Counted from the first letter of the stretch, positions 18,604-27,480 are shown. The stretch: DNA of 64,000 nt from Motiliproteus sp036960175 (GCA_036960175.1 JBALWH010000002.1:62001-126000), one strand, 5' to 3'. Made by a program: numbers and translations. Notes: generated by a model not told the origin, from the sequence alone.

Positions 18604-19347
18604 GTGGCCACAGAGTCATTCTTGCTTCCTGACTGGCCCGCTCCGGATAATGTCAAAGCATTGTCCACGACTCGCGTGGGTGGTTGCAGTGAGTCTCCTT
18701 ACGCTAGTTTTAACCTTGGTGATCATGTTGGCGATGATGAGCAGCGGGTGCTGGCTAATCGGCAGTATCTGAATAAAAGGCTCGGTGCCGAGGTGAGCTG
18801 CCAATGGCTGCAGCAGGTTCATGGCATTGAGGTGATTGAGGTAAGCCGTGCTGGCGCAGTCATTGAAGCTGATGGTGCGGTTACGGGTCAGGATAATTTG
18901 GCCTGTATAGTGATGACGGCCGACTGCCTGCCGGTGCTGTTCTGTGACCGAGCGGGCACTCGTGTAGCGGCGGCCCATGCTGGATGGCGGGGGTTGGCAT
19001 CCGGCGTGCTGGAGGCGACAGTGGATGAATTGCAGTGTTCGCCAGAAGATCTGCTCTGTTGGTTGGGACCGGCTATCGGTGCCAGCGCTTTTGAAGTGGG
19101 GCCTGAGGTGCGGGAACAGTTCTGCAAACAGCATGCTGACTCCGTCGAGGCATTTAGGGTCTCGGCATCAGGTAAGTGGCTGGCGGATCTCTATTTGCTT
19201 GCCGCTGTGCGGCTGAAGTCGATCGGTGTCGAGGCCATATACGGTGGCAATTTCTGCACCTATAACGATCCACAACGTTTTTTCTCCTATCGACGCGATG
19301 GCGTCACAGGCCGCATGGCTAGCTTGATCTGGCTACAGGGCCGTTGA
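18604..19347 (+). CDS. pgeF: Peptidoglycan editing factor PgeF (YfiH/laccase-domain)
   Basis: Multicopper-oxidase-fold (DUF152) enzyme. The E. coli homologue hydrolyses mis-incorporated amino acids from UDP-MurNAc peptides, and related proteins act on purine nucleosides. The 247-residue product shows STTRVGGCSESPYASFNLGDH, MTADCLPVLFCD and AAHAGWRGLASGVLE, the metal-binding His/Cys blocks, and NFCTYNDPQRFFSYRRDG. It starts with GTG five bases after the rluD stop, so the two genes are co-transcribed. Confidence 0.92.
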   Translation: MATESFLLPDWPAPDNVKALSTTRVGGCSESPYASFNLGDHVGDDEQRVLANRQYLNKRLGAEVSCQWLQQVHGIEVIEVSRAGAVIEADGAVTGQDNLACIVMTADCLPVLFCDRAGTRVAAAHAGWRGLASGVLEATVDELQCSPEDLLCWLGPAIGASAFEVGPEVREQFCKQHADSVEAFRVSASGKWLADLYLLAAVRLKSIGVEAIYGGNFCTYNDPQRFFSYRRDGVTGRMASLIWLQGR

Positions 19348-19395
19348 GGGCTCCCCTCTTTTTGATTTTCACGCGAATGACTTTTTCCCTTTCAT

Positions 19396-19424
19396 CTTGA
19401 AGTTTGCTGGTAACGACCTCATTT
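19396..19424 (+). promoter_or_regulatory. Sigma-32 (RpoH) heat-shock promoter of clpB
   Basis: CTTGAA at 19396-19401, a 15-base spacer, then CCTCATTT at 19417-19424. This closely matches the RpoH consensus CTTGAA-N(13-15)-CCCCATNT and lies 78 bases before clpB. Confidence 0.85.
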
Positions 19425-19501
19425 AATAAGTAACAACGCAATCCGCACTATGCTGTGTCTTATCGCAGGATAACGAATGCGCCCACTATTGAGGTTTTGC
19501 T

Positions 19502-22072
19502 ATGAGAATGGATCGATTAACCAGCAAATTACAGTCTGCTCTGGCTGATGCTCAATCCCTTGCGGTCGGCAAGGATCACAGTGTGATTGAGCCAGTGCAC
19601 TTGGCTTCCTCTTTGTTTGGTCAGAAGGATGGGGCAGTAAAACCGCTTATGGCCCAGGCTGGCTTTGATGTTAATCGCATGAGTCAGGGGGTGCAGGCGT
19701 TGCTAAATGAACTTCCCTGCGTGCAAAACCCGGATGGTGACCTGAATATGTCACCGAATCTTGGGCGTATCCTCAATCTGGCGGATAAATACGCCCAGCA
19801 ACACAATGATCAATATATCTCCAGTGAGCTAGTGATGTTGGCCGCGTTGGAAGATAAGGGGCCGCTGGGCAAAATGTTGCGTGACTGTGGCGGCAGCTCA
19901 GAATCCCTAAAGACAGCTATTAGCCAGGTGCGGGGTGGCGAAGCGGTTTCTGATCAGAATGCCGAAGAAAACCGTCAGGCTTTGGATCGTTTTACTGTCG
20001 ACCTGACGGCTCTTGCTGCTGAGGGCAAGTTGGATCCGGTCATTGGTCGTGATGATGAAATTCGTCGGACTATTCAGGTATTGCAGCGTCGTACCAAAAA
20101 CAATCCGGTTCTGATTGGCGAGCCGGGGGTGGGTAAGACCGCCATCATCGAAGGCTTGGCGCAGCGAATCATTAATTCTGAAGTGCCGGAAGGCTTGAAG
20201 AATAAGAAAGTTTTGTCCCTGGATATGGGGTCCCTGATTGCCGGGGCTAAGTATCGAGGCGAGTTTGAGGAGCGTCTTAAATCAGTTTTGAATGAGCTGT
20301 CCAAGCAGGAAGGCGGCATTATTCTGTTTATTGACGAATTGCATACCATGGTCGGTGCGGGTAAATCGGAAGGCTCAATGGATGCTGGCAATATGCTTAA
20401 GCCTGCCTTGGCGCGTGGCGAGTTGCACTGTGTTGGCGCTACCACGTTGGATGAATATCGCAAATACATCGAAAAAGATGCGGCGCTGGAGCGTCGTTTC
20501 CAGAAGATTCAGGTGGATGAGCCTAATGTTGAAGATACCATCGCCATCCTACGCGGGCTAAAGGAGCGTTACGAGATTCACCATGGTGTGGATATTAACG
20601 ACTCAGCCATTATCGCCGCAGCCAACCTGTCCCATCGCTATATTTCTGATCGCCAGCTACCAGACAAAGCGATTGACTTGATTGATGAAGCCGGAAGTCG
20701 TATCCGCATGGAAATGGACTCCAAGCCGGAGTCCATGGATCGCCTCGAGCGTCGTTTGATTCAGTTGAAAATTGAGCGTGAGGCGCTGAAGAAAGAAAAA
20801 GACCTGTCTTCTCGCAAGCATTTGCAGGAACTAGAAGCCAATATCGGCAAAGTAGAGCGGGAGTTTTCTGACCTAGAAGAAGTGTGGAAAACCGAAAAAG
20901 CGGCTTTGCACGGTTCTCAGAAAGTCAAAGAGCAGCTTGATCAGGCCCGTCAGGATATGGAAGTGGCGCGGCGCTCCGGTGATCTTGGGCGCATGTCGGA
21001 GCTGCAATATGGCGTCGTCCCTGAATTAGAGCGGCAGTTGGATATGGCCAGTCAGGCCGAAATGCTGGATATGACGCTGCTACGTAACAAAGTCGGTGAG
21101 GAGGAAATTGCCGAGGTGGTGTCGGCCTGGACCGGGATTCCGGTGTCCAAAATGCTGGAAGGCGAGCGGGATAAGCTCTTGCGCATGGAAGAGGCTTTGC
21201 ATGAGTGGGTTGTCGGGCAGGATGAGGCTGTGGTGGCGGTGGCTAACGCGGTGCGCCGTTCTCGCGCAGGTTTGTCGGATCCGAATCGTCCCAATGGTTC
21301 TTTCTTATTCCTTGGGCCAACCGGTGTGGGTAAAACCGAGCTGTGTAAATCGCTGGCCCGCTTTCTATTCGATACCGAAGAAGCCATGGTGCGCATCGAT
21401 ATGTCGGAGTTTATGGAGAAACATTCCGTTGCCCGGTTGATCGGTGCGCCTCCCGGTTACGTGGGTTATGAGGAAGGTGGTTATATTACCGAAGCGGTGC
21501 GTCGCAAACCTTATTCGGTGCTGTTGTTGGATGAAGTGGAGAAAGCCCATCCAGACGTTTTCAATGTGTTGCTACAGGTGTTGGAAGATGGTCGCCTCAC
21601 CGACGGTCAGGGGCGTACCGTTGATTTCAAAAATACGGTGGTAGTCATGACGTCGAACCTGGGTTCTGATTTGATTCAGAATTTCAAAGGTGAGAAGGAT
21701 TATGAGGATATGAAAAGTGCAGTGATGGATGTGGTCGGCGGCCATTTTCGTCCCGAGTTTATTAACCGTATCGACGAAGTAGTGGTCTTTCATTCTCTCG
21801 GTCAGGAGCAGGTCAGAGGTATCGCCAAGATTCAGCTTGAGTTGTTGGGTCAGCGCTTACAGGATCGAGAAATGACGTTTGCCATCACCGATGAGGCATT
21901 GGATACGCTGTTAGAGGCGGGTTTTGATCCAGTCTACGGGGCTCGCCCGTTGAAGCGGGCTATTCAGCGCTATATTGAAAACCCTTTGGCAGAAGCAATA
22001 TTGTCTGGAAAATTTAGTAGTGGTAGTGAAATAAAAGGCTCAGTGAAGGATGAAGTGATCGTCTTTGACTGA
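19502..22072 (+). CDS. clpB: ATP-dependent protein disaggregase ClpB
   Basis: Hexameric AAA+ chaperone that works with DnaK to rescue aggregated proteins. The 856 residues cover the complete architecture. The N domain is about residues 1-145. NBD1 has Walker A GEPGVGKT at 206-213 and FIDELHTMVGAG. The coiled-coil M domain is about 400-520 (ERRLIQLKIEREALKKEKD). NBD2 has GPTGVGKT at 605-612 and a GARPLKRAIQRYIENPLAEA sensor-2 region. Transcription is probably heat-shock controlled from the RpoH-type promoter at 19396. An ATG two codons downstream is an equally possible start. Confidence 0.97.
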   Translation: MRMDRLTSKLQSALADAQSLAVGKDHSVIEPVHLASSLFGQKDGAVKPLMAQAGFDVNRMSQGVQALLNELPCVQNPDGDLNMSPNLGRILNLADKYAQQHNDQYISSELVMLAALEDKGPLGKMLRDCGGSSESLKTAISQVRGGEAVSDQNAEENRQALDRFTVDLTALAAEGKLDPVIGRDDEIRRTIQVLQRRTKNNPVLIGEPGVGKTAIIEGLAQRIINSEVPEGLKNKKVLSLDMGSLIAGAKYRGEFEERLKSVLNELSKQEGGIILFIDELHTMVGAGKSEGSMDAGNMLKPALARGELHCVGATTLDEYRKYIEKDAALERRFQKIQVDEPNVEDTIAILRGLKERYEIHHGVDINDSAIIAAANLSHRYISDRQLPDKAIDLIDEAGSRIRMEMDSKPESMDRLERRLIQLKIEREALKKEKDLSSRKHLQELEANIGKVEREFSDLEEVWKTEKAALHGSQKVKEQLDQARQDMEVARRSGDLGRMSELQYGVVPELERQLDMASQAEMLDMTLLRNKVGEEEIAEVVSAWTGIPVSKMLEGERDKLLRMEEALHEWVVGQDEAVVAVANAVRRSRAGLSDPNRPNGSFLFLGPTGVGKTELCKSLARFLFDTEEAMVRIDMSEFMEKHSVARLIGAPPGYVGYEEGGYITEAVRRKPYSVLLLDEVEKAHPDVFNVLLQVLEDGRLTDGQGRTVDFKNTVVVMTSNLGSDLIQNFKGEKDYEDMKSAVMDVVGGHFRPEFINRIDEVVVFHSLGQEQVRGIAKIQLELLGQRLQDREMTFAITDEALDTLLEAGFDPVYGARPLKRAIQRYIENPLAEAILSGKFSSGSEIKGSVKDEVIVFD

Positions 22073-22083
22073 GGTATTGGCAA

Positions 22084-22117
22084 GCAGACTTCACGCAGCG
22101 TTTTGTGTGAGGTCTGC
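22084..22117. terminator. Hairpin between convergent clpB and small unknown gene
   Basis: GCAGACTTCAC pairs with GTGAGGTCTGC (11 bp, one G-U) around a 12-base loop, just after the clpB stop. There is no T-tract, so a terminator role is only plausible from position. Confidence 0.4.
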
Positions 22118-22157
22118 CAGTCTATTCATACTCATGCGCTGGACTAGTTGCGCTGGA

Positions 22158-22424
22158 TTAGTAAAGAGCGTGCTCGTCCCGTACTACCTCTTTCAATAAG
22201 TCGATAAACAGTTGGTCAGCTTCGCTGTGCTTTGCAGGGATTTTGACATTAGTGGTGGCGCTGAGTTGCTCTGAAATCTTATGGTCAGCGTCATCCTCAT
22301 CGATCAATCTTCGGGTGATCTCAAGAGAGGTGGCGATGATTTCTGGCTCCACCAGAACCTTCTTGATAAAACCTCTAAGCTCTTCGATAACTCGCTCACG
22401 ATTGCGAACTTCTATATTGGCCAT
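22158..22424 (-). CDS. Small hypothetical protein
   Basis: An 88-residue protein that I do not recognise. A good ribosome-binding site (GAGGGAG about 5 bases before the ATG on the minus strand) and a position between two clear transcription units support a real gene. The product is charged and mostly helical, with ERVIEELRGFIKKVLVEP and DEDDADHKISEQLSATTNV; it has no signal peptide, membrane segment or cysteine. It is convergent with clpB and separated from it by a hairpin. No function can be assigned. Confidence 0.7.
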   Translation of the reverse strand: MANIEVRNRERVIEELRGFIKKVLVEPEIIATSLEITRRLIDEDDADHKISEQLSATTNVKIPAKHSEADQLFIDLLKEVVRDEHALY

Positions 22425-22881
22425 GTTGCTCCCTCGTTTTTATATCTGTCATCAATATAAACCAGAAGCGGTTGGCTGCCTATACGATGAACAATAAGAA
22501 TATAAATGGCTTGAACAATGTAAAGTGGGATGTCAGAATTGGCGTCCTTTTGTTTAGGCAGTAGCGTTCTGGGTACCCCAGGCGTTATGAGAAATATGCC
22601 ATACCGGGCTATTTTCCAACCGACAAGTGCTGGTTAACGTATTGTACCAGTGCATGCCCTGAACTATCGCCCTTTGACTTCTCTGTCTGACGGCACACTA
22701 AGCCCGGTAATTTGACACTCATTTCTCCCGCCTGCTCAAAGTGGCGCAACTTTGAATGCGAAAATTCAATTCGACCGTTTTAGCTGATCGCTGTTTTGCA
22801 GTGGCATTGTCTCTATCATTATTTGATATGAGTTCAGCCATTCACGACGCATGATTTGCAATAGATTCAAGGGTGATACAA
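22425..22881. other. Long intergenic region between unknown gene and ilvI
   Basis: About 457 bases without a credible gene; it must hold divergent promoters. An inverted repeat TTGAAT-GCGAAA-ATTCAA lies at 22752-22769, about 110 bases before ilvI, and could be a regulator site. I found no leader peptide rich in branched-chain codons and no attenuator terminator directly before ilvI. Confidence 0.5.
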
Positions 22882-24603
22882 GTGGAATTACTTTCCGGCG
22901 CAGATATGGTTGTTCGCTCGTTAGCTGACGAAGGTGTTGAATACATCTATGGCTATCCGGGTGGGGCGTTACTGCATATTTACGATGCCATTTTCCAGCA
23001 GGATAAAGTCCAGCATATTTTGGTGCGCCATGAGCAGGCGGCAACTCATATGGCCGATGCTTATGCCCGGGCAACCGGTAAGCCTGGCGTGGTTCTGGTC
23101 ACTTCAGGTCCTGGCGCTACTAATGCAGTCACCGGCATTGCTACCGCGTATATGGATTCCATCCCTATGGTTGTTATCAGTGGTCAGGTTATGAGCCACC
23201 TGATCGGTGAGGATGCGTTTCAAGAGTGCGACATGATGGGTATTTCCCGTCCTGTGGTTAAGCACAACATGAGCATCAAATCGCCGGAAGAGATCCCCGG
23301 AGTGCTGAAGAAGGCCTTCTATATTGCCTCTACCGGCCGCCCGGGTCCTGTTGTTGTTGATATCCCTAAAGATATGACGGCGCCAACTGATCGTTTTGAA
23401 TACGTGTACCCTAAGTCTATTAAAATGCGCTCCTATAACCCCGTTGGTCGCGGTCATAGTGGGCAGATTAAGAAAGCCGTCGACTTGCTGCTCAGCTCCA
23501 AGCGTCCGGTTATTCTAGTAGGGGGCGGTGCTATTTCAGCCAACTGTTCAGAGCAAGTGATTGAATTGGCTCAAATGCTGAACTACCCGGTCATCAATAC
23601 GTTGATGGGGTTAGGTGCTTATCCCGGAACCGACAAACAGTTCCTTGGTATGCCTGGAATGCACGGGACTGTAGAAGCCAATATGGCATTGCATCACAGT
23701 GATATGATCCTGAATCTGGGCTCACGCCTGGATGATCGTATTACCAACGCCACCGAGAAATTCTGCCCAACGGCTAAATTGATTCACGTCGATATCGATC
23801 CATCATCAATTTCCAAGACCGTTGCCGCTGATGTACCCATTGTGGGGCCGTTGGATTCCGTTCTTAACGAGATATTGAAGATAGTTAAGGCGACCAAGCT
23901 GAATCTGGACAAGGAATCCCATGAGTCTTGGTGGCAGCAAATCGAAGAGTGGCGTGGTCGCCATGGCGGTCGTTATCGGACCGACGATTCTGACAAAATT
24001 AAGCCACAACAAGTGGTTGAGGCCATCTGTAAGGTCACCAAGGGAGATGCCTATGTCTGCTCTGACGTGGGTCAGCATCAGATGTTTGCGGCACAGTACT
24101 ACAAGTTCAATAAGCCGCGTCGCTGGATCAACTCTGGTGGTCTGGGCACTATGGGCTTTGGTTTGCCTGCGGCCATGGGTGTGAAACTCAGTTTCCCGGA
24201 TGAAGAAGTGGTTTGCATCACCGGTGAAGGCAGTATTCAGATGAATATTCAGGAACTGTCCACCTGTGCCCAGTACGAGCTGCCGGTGAAGATCATCTGC
24301 CTGAACAACCAATCGCTGGGGATGGTGCGTCAGTGGCAGGATCTTAACTACGAGAGCCGTCACTCCCAGTCCTATATGACGTCGTTGCCTGACTTTACTA
24401 AGTTGGTTGAGTCCTATGGGCATGTCGGTATGGAAGTGGAGCGTCTGGAAGATCTGGAAAGTACGCTGGAAAAAGCCTTTGCTATGAAGGACCGGCTGGT
24501 CTTCGTTAATGTTCATGTCGACCCCTTTGAACACGTTTATCCGATGCAGGTGCCGAAGGCTGCCATGCGTGATATGTGGCTTAGCAAAACGGAGAGAACC
24601 TAA
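22882..24603 (+). CDS. ilvI: Acetolactate synthase III large subunit
   Basis: Thiamine-diphosphate enzyme making acetolactate or acetohydroxybutyrate for valine, leucine and isoleucine synthesis. The GTG at 22882 is chosen: AAGGGTG lies 6 bases upstream and MELLSGADMVVRSL aligns with the E. coli IlvI start. A GTG at 22873 would overlap that ribosome-binding site. The length is 573 residues. Visible are the catalytic Glu region LVRHEQAATHMADAYARATG, the FAD-binding middle domain and the ThDP motif GEGSIQMNIQELST-x6-PVKIICLNN. ilvH starts 2 bases after the stop. Confidence 0.96.
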   Translation: MELLSGADMVVRSLADEGVEYIYGYPGGALLHIYDAIFQQDKVQHILVRHEQAATHMADAYARATGKPGVVLVTSGPGATNAVTGIATAYMDSIPMVVISGQVMSHLIGEDAFQECDMMGISRPVVKHNMSIKSPEEIPGVLKKAFYIASTGRPGPVVVDIPKDMTAPTDRFEYVYPKSIKMRSYNPVGRGHSGQIKKAVDLLLSSKRPVILVGGGAISANCSEQVIELAQMLNYPVINTLMGLGAYPGTDKQFLGMPGMHGTVEANMALHHSDMILNLGSRLDDRITNATEKFCPTAKLIHVDIDPSSISKTVAADVPIVGPLDSVLNEILKIVKATKLNLDKESHESWWQQIEEWRGRHGGRYRTDDSDKIKPQQVVEAICKVTKGDAYVCSDVGQHQMFAAQYYKFNKPRRWINSGGLGTMGFGLPAAMGVKLSFPDEEVVCITGEGSIQMNIQELSTCAQYELPVKIICLNNQSLGMVRQWQDLNYESRHSQSYMTSLPDFTKLVESYGHVGMEVERLEDLESTLEKAFAMKDRLVFVNVHVDPFEHVYPMQVPKAAMRDMWLSKTERT

Positions 24604-24605
24604 TC

Positions 24606-25097
24606 ATGCGTCATATTATTTCTGTTCTGTTGGAAAACGAATCAGGAGCGCTGTCCCGGGTTGTGGGCTTGTTTGCGCAGCGTAACTACAACATTGAGAC
24701 TCTGACCGTAGCGCCGACAGAGGACCCTACTTTGTCCCGTCTGACGCTGACTACCTTTGGTACGGATCGAGTGATCGAGCAGATTACCAAGCAGCTGAAT
24801 AAGCTGATCGAAGTGGTTAAGCTCGTTGATCTCACTGAAGGAGATCACATCGAGCGTGAGCTGATGCTGATTAAGGTTAAAGCGGTTGGTAATCAGCGTG
24901 CTGAAGTGCTGCGGAATGTGGAAATATTCCGTGCTCAGGTGGTTGATGTCTGCGCTAGTGTATATGCCGTGCAGCTGGTCGGCTCCAGTAAAAAGTTGGA
25001 TGCGTTTATCAATGTGATTGAAGCGGTCAATGTGCTGGAAGTAGTACGTACCGGTGTATCCGGGATTTCTCGGGGCGAAAAAGTACTGAGCCTCTGA
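24606..25097 (+). CDS. ilvH: Acetolactate synthase III small (regulatory) subunit
   Basis: Regulatory subunit that confers valine feedback inhibition on IlvI; 163 residues, the normal length. An N-terminal ACT domain begins MRHIISVLLENESGALSRVV, with GLFAQRNYNIETLTVAPTED following. A C-terminal ALS-ss domain contains RAEVLRNVEIFRAQVVDV. It is separated from ilvI by two bases and ends before a strong terminator, so ilvIH is a two-gene operon. Confidence 0.97.
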   Translation: MRHIISVLLENESGALSRVVGLFAQRNYNIETLTVAPTEDPTLSRLTLTTFGTDRVIEQITKQLNKLIEVVKLVDLTEGDHIERELMLIKVKAVGNQRAEVLRNVEIFRAQVVDVCASVYAVQLVGSSKKLDAFINVIEAVNVLEVVRTGVSGISRGEKVLSL

Positions 25098-25122
25098 TCG
25101 TCAGCATTGCTAGCGGCAGTTG

Positions 25123-25152
25123 AAAAAGGCGGTTCTTCGGAGCCGCTTTTTT
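25123..25152 (+). terminator. Terminator of the ilvIH operon
   Basis: GCGGTTC-TTCG-GAGCCGC stem-loop at 25129-25146 with flanking A-run and six T. It lies 30 bases after ilvH and before the convergent ilvY. Confidence 0.9.
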
Positions 25153-25187
25153 ATGTCAGGGTGTTTCTGGCATATAAGAGCTGTTAG

Positions 25188-26096
25188 CTATTGCGAACTC
25201 TGAGTTTCCTTAATCTGTGACCAGAGCGCATGGATCAGTGGGTTTTTCAGTTTCTTTTCCAGGGCGCAGAGGCCTACTTTAAATGGCTCTAGTGCAGGCT
25301 CGACCTCCAATATTCTGACACGAGACGCCAACGGGCTGTTATCAACGACAATTTTGGGTACGACGGCTACGCCAAATCCCAGACTTACCATGCTGACAAT
25401 CGCTTCTTGCCCTGCTACCTGGGCATAAATTTTCGGTTTGATGTTTTTGTCCTTAAACCATCGGTCCAGGCGCTTTCGGGCCAAGCCTTCCTCGGACAGA
25501 ATCATGGGGATGTCTTGCCAGCAATAATCTTGTTCGGCTCCTGATAGCTGTTCTGCAAGTGAAGGCTCATCGACAGGGGCGATAAAGACCAGCGGTGAAT
25601 TGGCAATCTGCTTAAAGCTCATGCCTGCGGGTAATTGGTCCGGTCGTGCGGCGATGGTGATGTCTTCATCGCCGGCCAGCACTCGGGGGATAGCCAAAGC
25701 ATGGTCTCCGGTATGCAGCTTGATCTCTATTCCGGGGTGCTTGAGGCGGAATTCGCTGAGGATTTCATAGAGAAAGCTATAGCTGGCGGTGACTGAGCAA
25801 AAGATGCTGACTTCGCCCTGCAGCTCACCGCTTTCCTGTTGCAGTGAGTGGCGCAAAACATCCCACTGCATTAAACAATCACGGGCGTATTGCTGAAAGC
25901 GTATACCCTCTCTGGTCAGTCTGACGCTACGATTATCACGTTCAAATAAGGTAACGCCTAGGGAGTGCTCTAACTGTTTGATGCTACGGCTCAGCGTTGA
26001 GGGACTGACATGGCAGGTCTCGCTGGCACGACCAAAATGGAGGCTGTCGGCGAGTGCGAGAAACTGTTTCAGGGGCTTGATATCCATAGTCGTCAT
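25188..26096 (-). CDS. ilvY: LysR-family regulator IlvY
   Basis: LysR-type activator, 302 residues. It resembles E. coli IlvY along its length: LHFGRASETCHVSPSTLSRS in the HTH, LFERDNRSVRLT, then IFCSVTASYSFL, VEIKLHTGD-like GIEIKLHTGD, and GQEAIVSMVSLGFGVAVVPK in the effector domain. In E. coli IlvY activates ilvC in response to acetolactate. Here ilvC is not adjacent, and ilvY is convergent with ilvIH. An ATG three codons inside (26087) has slightly better ribosome-binding spacing and may be the true start. The upstream side is the bluB riboswitch region. Confidence 0.87.
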   Translation of the reverse strand: MTTMDIKPLKQFLALADSLHFGRASETCHVSPSTLSRSIKQLEHSLGVTLFERDNRSVRLTREGIRFQQYARDCLMQWDVLRHSLQQESGELQGEVSIFCSVTASYSFLYEILSEFRLKHPGIEIKLHTGDHALAIPRVLAGDEDITIAARPDQLPAGMSFKQIANSPLVFIAPVDEPSLAEQLSGAEQDYCWQDIPMILSEEGLARKRLDRWFKDKNIKPKIYAQVAGQEAIVSMVSLGFGVAVVPKIVVDNSPLASRVRILEVEPALEPFKVGLCALEKKLKNPLIHALWSQIKETQSSQ

Positions 26097-26257
26097 CCCA
26101 GCAGCGAGAGTGTTTCTGTTTTTAAAATGTTGTGACTAGTCTATATCATATTCTGCAACGCTGGAGCTAGTTTGTTCAGCGTGACTGGGTATCTGATTAG
26201 GCTGTGCGGGTGCTGTCTCAATCTATTTTTAACGTTGTTAAAAGAGTGGTTGTCGTG

Positions 26258-26286
26258 GTGACCTGAGAGAGCCTCATCCGTATAAT
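26258..26286 (+). promoter_or_regulatory. Candidate sigma-70 promoter for the riboswitch-bluB transcript
   Basis: GTGACC at 26258-26263, a 17-base spacer and a perfect TATAAT at 26281-26286. It sits directly before the cobalamin riboswitch. Confidence 0.6.
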
Positions 26287-26298
26287 CCCATTTCCACT

Positions 26299-26470
26299 TT
26301 CAGGTGCTCGTCCGGATAGATGTTTGGATGGGAGAATCGGGAAATCGGTGTGACTCCGATACGTGCCCAGCGCTGTCATGGTGATCATGCAGAAAGATAC
26401 CGCCACTGGCATATGCTGGGAAGGCCTCTGTATGAGTTGAACCTGAGTCAGAAGACCGGCCTGAAAGATA
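26299..26470 (+). promoter_or_regulatory. Cobalamin (B12) riboswitch
   Basis: Conserved cobalamin-element blocks occur in order: GGTGCTCGTC near the 5' end, GAGAATCGGGAAATCGGTGT at 26332-26351 followed by GACTCCGAT, then GCCACTGGC, CTGGGAAGGC at 26416-26425 and GAGTCAGAAGACCGGCCTG at the 3' end. It lies 5' of bluB, whose start is 54 bases downstream. AAACGT-TTGGACAG-ACGTTT just after it may belong to the expression platform. Confidence 0.92.
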
Positions 26471-26523
26471 TTTAAAAACGTTTGGACAGACGTTTCTCGC
26501 TTTTCCATGTAAGGGGAATAACT

Positions 26524-27303
26524 GTGGAAAATACTAAGACTGTGGAAAATATTCAGACAGGTACGCCAGCACAACTGCAGCAAGACGATGTCTTCTTTGA
26601 TCAGGCTGATCGTGATGGGCTTTATAAAACGATCTTCAATCGCCGTGATGTACGCGGTCAATTCAAGCCTGATGCCATTCCTGATGAGGTGCTGAGTCGC
26701 GTGCTCTATGCTGCCCATCACGCTCCATCCGTTGGTTTTATGCAGCCTTGGGACTTTATGGTAGTCAGGGATCAAGCCGTTAAACAGCGGGTTCGTGGCG
26801 CCTTCGACAAAGCGCATGGCGAGGCGGAAAAAATGTTTCCGCAGGACAAGCAAGGCACCTACCGCAATCTTAAGCTGGAGGGGATTTTAGAGTCCCCCGT
26901 TAATCTTTGTATTACCTGTGACCGTGAGCGTACCGGACCTGTGGTTATCGGCCGCACTCATATTCCGACTATGGATCTTTATAGTAGTGTCTGTGCGGTA
27001 CAGAACCTGTGGCTGGCTGCTCGTGCTGAAGGTTTGGGTGTGGGCTGGGTTAGTATCGTTAACGAGACCGAGCTGCAGGATGCTTTGGGTATTCCCCATG
27101 ACGTCGTGCCAGTGGCCTACTTGTGTATCGGCTATGTCAGTCACTTTTATCAGAAGCCGGAACTGGAGAGTGCGGGCTGGTTGCCTCGTGTACCGCTGCA
27201 AGAGATCGTGCATTTCGATCAATGGCAGCAAAAGCGTACTGGTGAGCAGGAGTCGCTAATCGCGCAGCTGAATATCGACGCTGATTTCCCTTCTCAATAT
27301 TAA
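26524..27303 (+). CDS. bluB: 5,6-dimethylbenzimidazole synthase BluB
   Basis: Nitroreductase-fold flavin destructase that fragments FMNH2 with oxygen to make dimethylbenzimidazole, the lower ligand of vitamin B12. The GTG at 26524 is preceded by AAGGGG with 7-base spacing; the upstream TTG at 26482 lacks one. The length is 259 residues. Family features are FNRRDVRGQFKPDAIPDEVL, AAHHAPSVGFMQPWDF, RTHIPTMDLYSSVCAVQNLWLAARAE split around the flavin site, and GLGVGWVSIV. It is a single gene under a cobalamin riboswitch, with no other B12 genes nearby. Confidence 0.94.
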   Translation: MENTKTVENIQTGTPAQLQQDDVFFDQADRDGLYKTIFNRRDVRGQFKPDAIPDEVLSRVLYAAHHAPSVGFMQPWDFMVVRDQAVKQRVRGAFDKAHGEAEKMFPQDKQGTYRNLKLEGILESPVNLCITCDRERTGPVVIGRTHIPTMDLYSSVCAVQNLWLAARAEGLGVGWVSIVNETELQDALGIPHDVVPVAYLCIGYVSHFYQKPELESAGWLPRVPLQEIVHFDQWQQKRTGEQESLIAQLNIDADFPSQY

Positions 27304-27313
27304 TTAATTTTGT

Positions 27314-27345
27314 CACCCGGAGTGTCCTTGTTTGAGCTCTGGGTG
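27314..27345 (+). terminator. Hairpin after bluB
   Basis: CACCCGGAG pairs with CTCTGGGTG (one G-U) around a 14-base loop, 10 bases after the bluB stop. It lacks a T-run, so termination is uncertain. Confidence 0.4.
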
Positions 27346-27445
27346 CCCTGTCTAACTTGTTTATTTCTCTGATGTTATTCTTCGTGTTTGCGGTTTATGG
27401 GCGCGCAGCTGATCGACCCTGGCCGTTTTAGGTTAAGGCTGATGA

Positions 27446-27474
27446 TTGCGGCAGCGTCGATTTCACTTTAGTAT
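27446..27474 (+). promoter_or_regulatory. Candidate promoter of thiC
   Basis: TTGCGG at 27446-27451, a 17-base spacer and TAGTAT at 27469-27474, placing the transcript start at about the first base of the TPP riboswitch. Confidence 0.45.
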
Positions 27475-27480
27475 TACAGC

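Noticed and set aside
22752..22769. Attenuator or leader peptide for ilvI
   Set aside because: Only a 6-base inverted repeat is present; no T-run and no short frame rich in Leu, Val or Ile codons.
23806..24534. 242-codon minus-strand open frame opposite ilvI
   Set aside because: Shadow of ilvI, whose ThDP and FAD motifs are unambiguous.
26218..26853. 211-codon minus-strand open frame spanning the riboswitch and the start of bluB
   Set aside because: It covers a structured RNA element and bluB on the other strand; no family resemblance.
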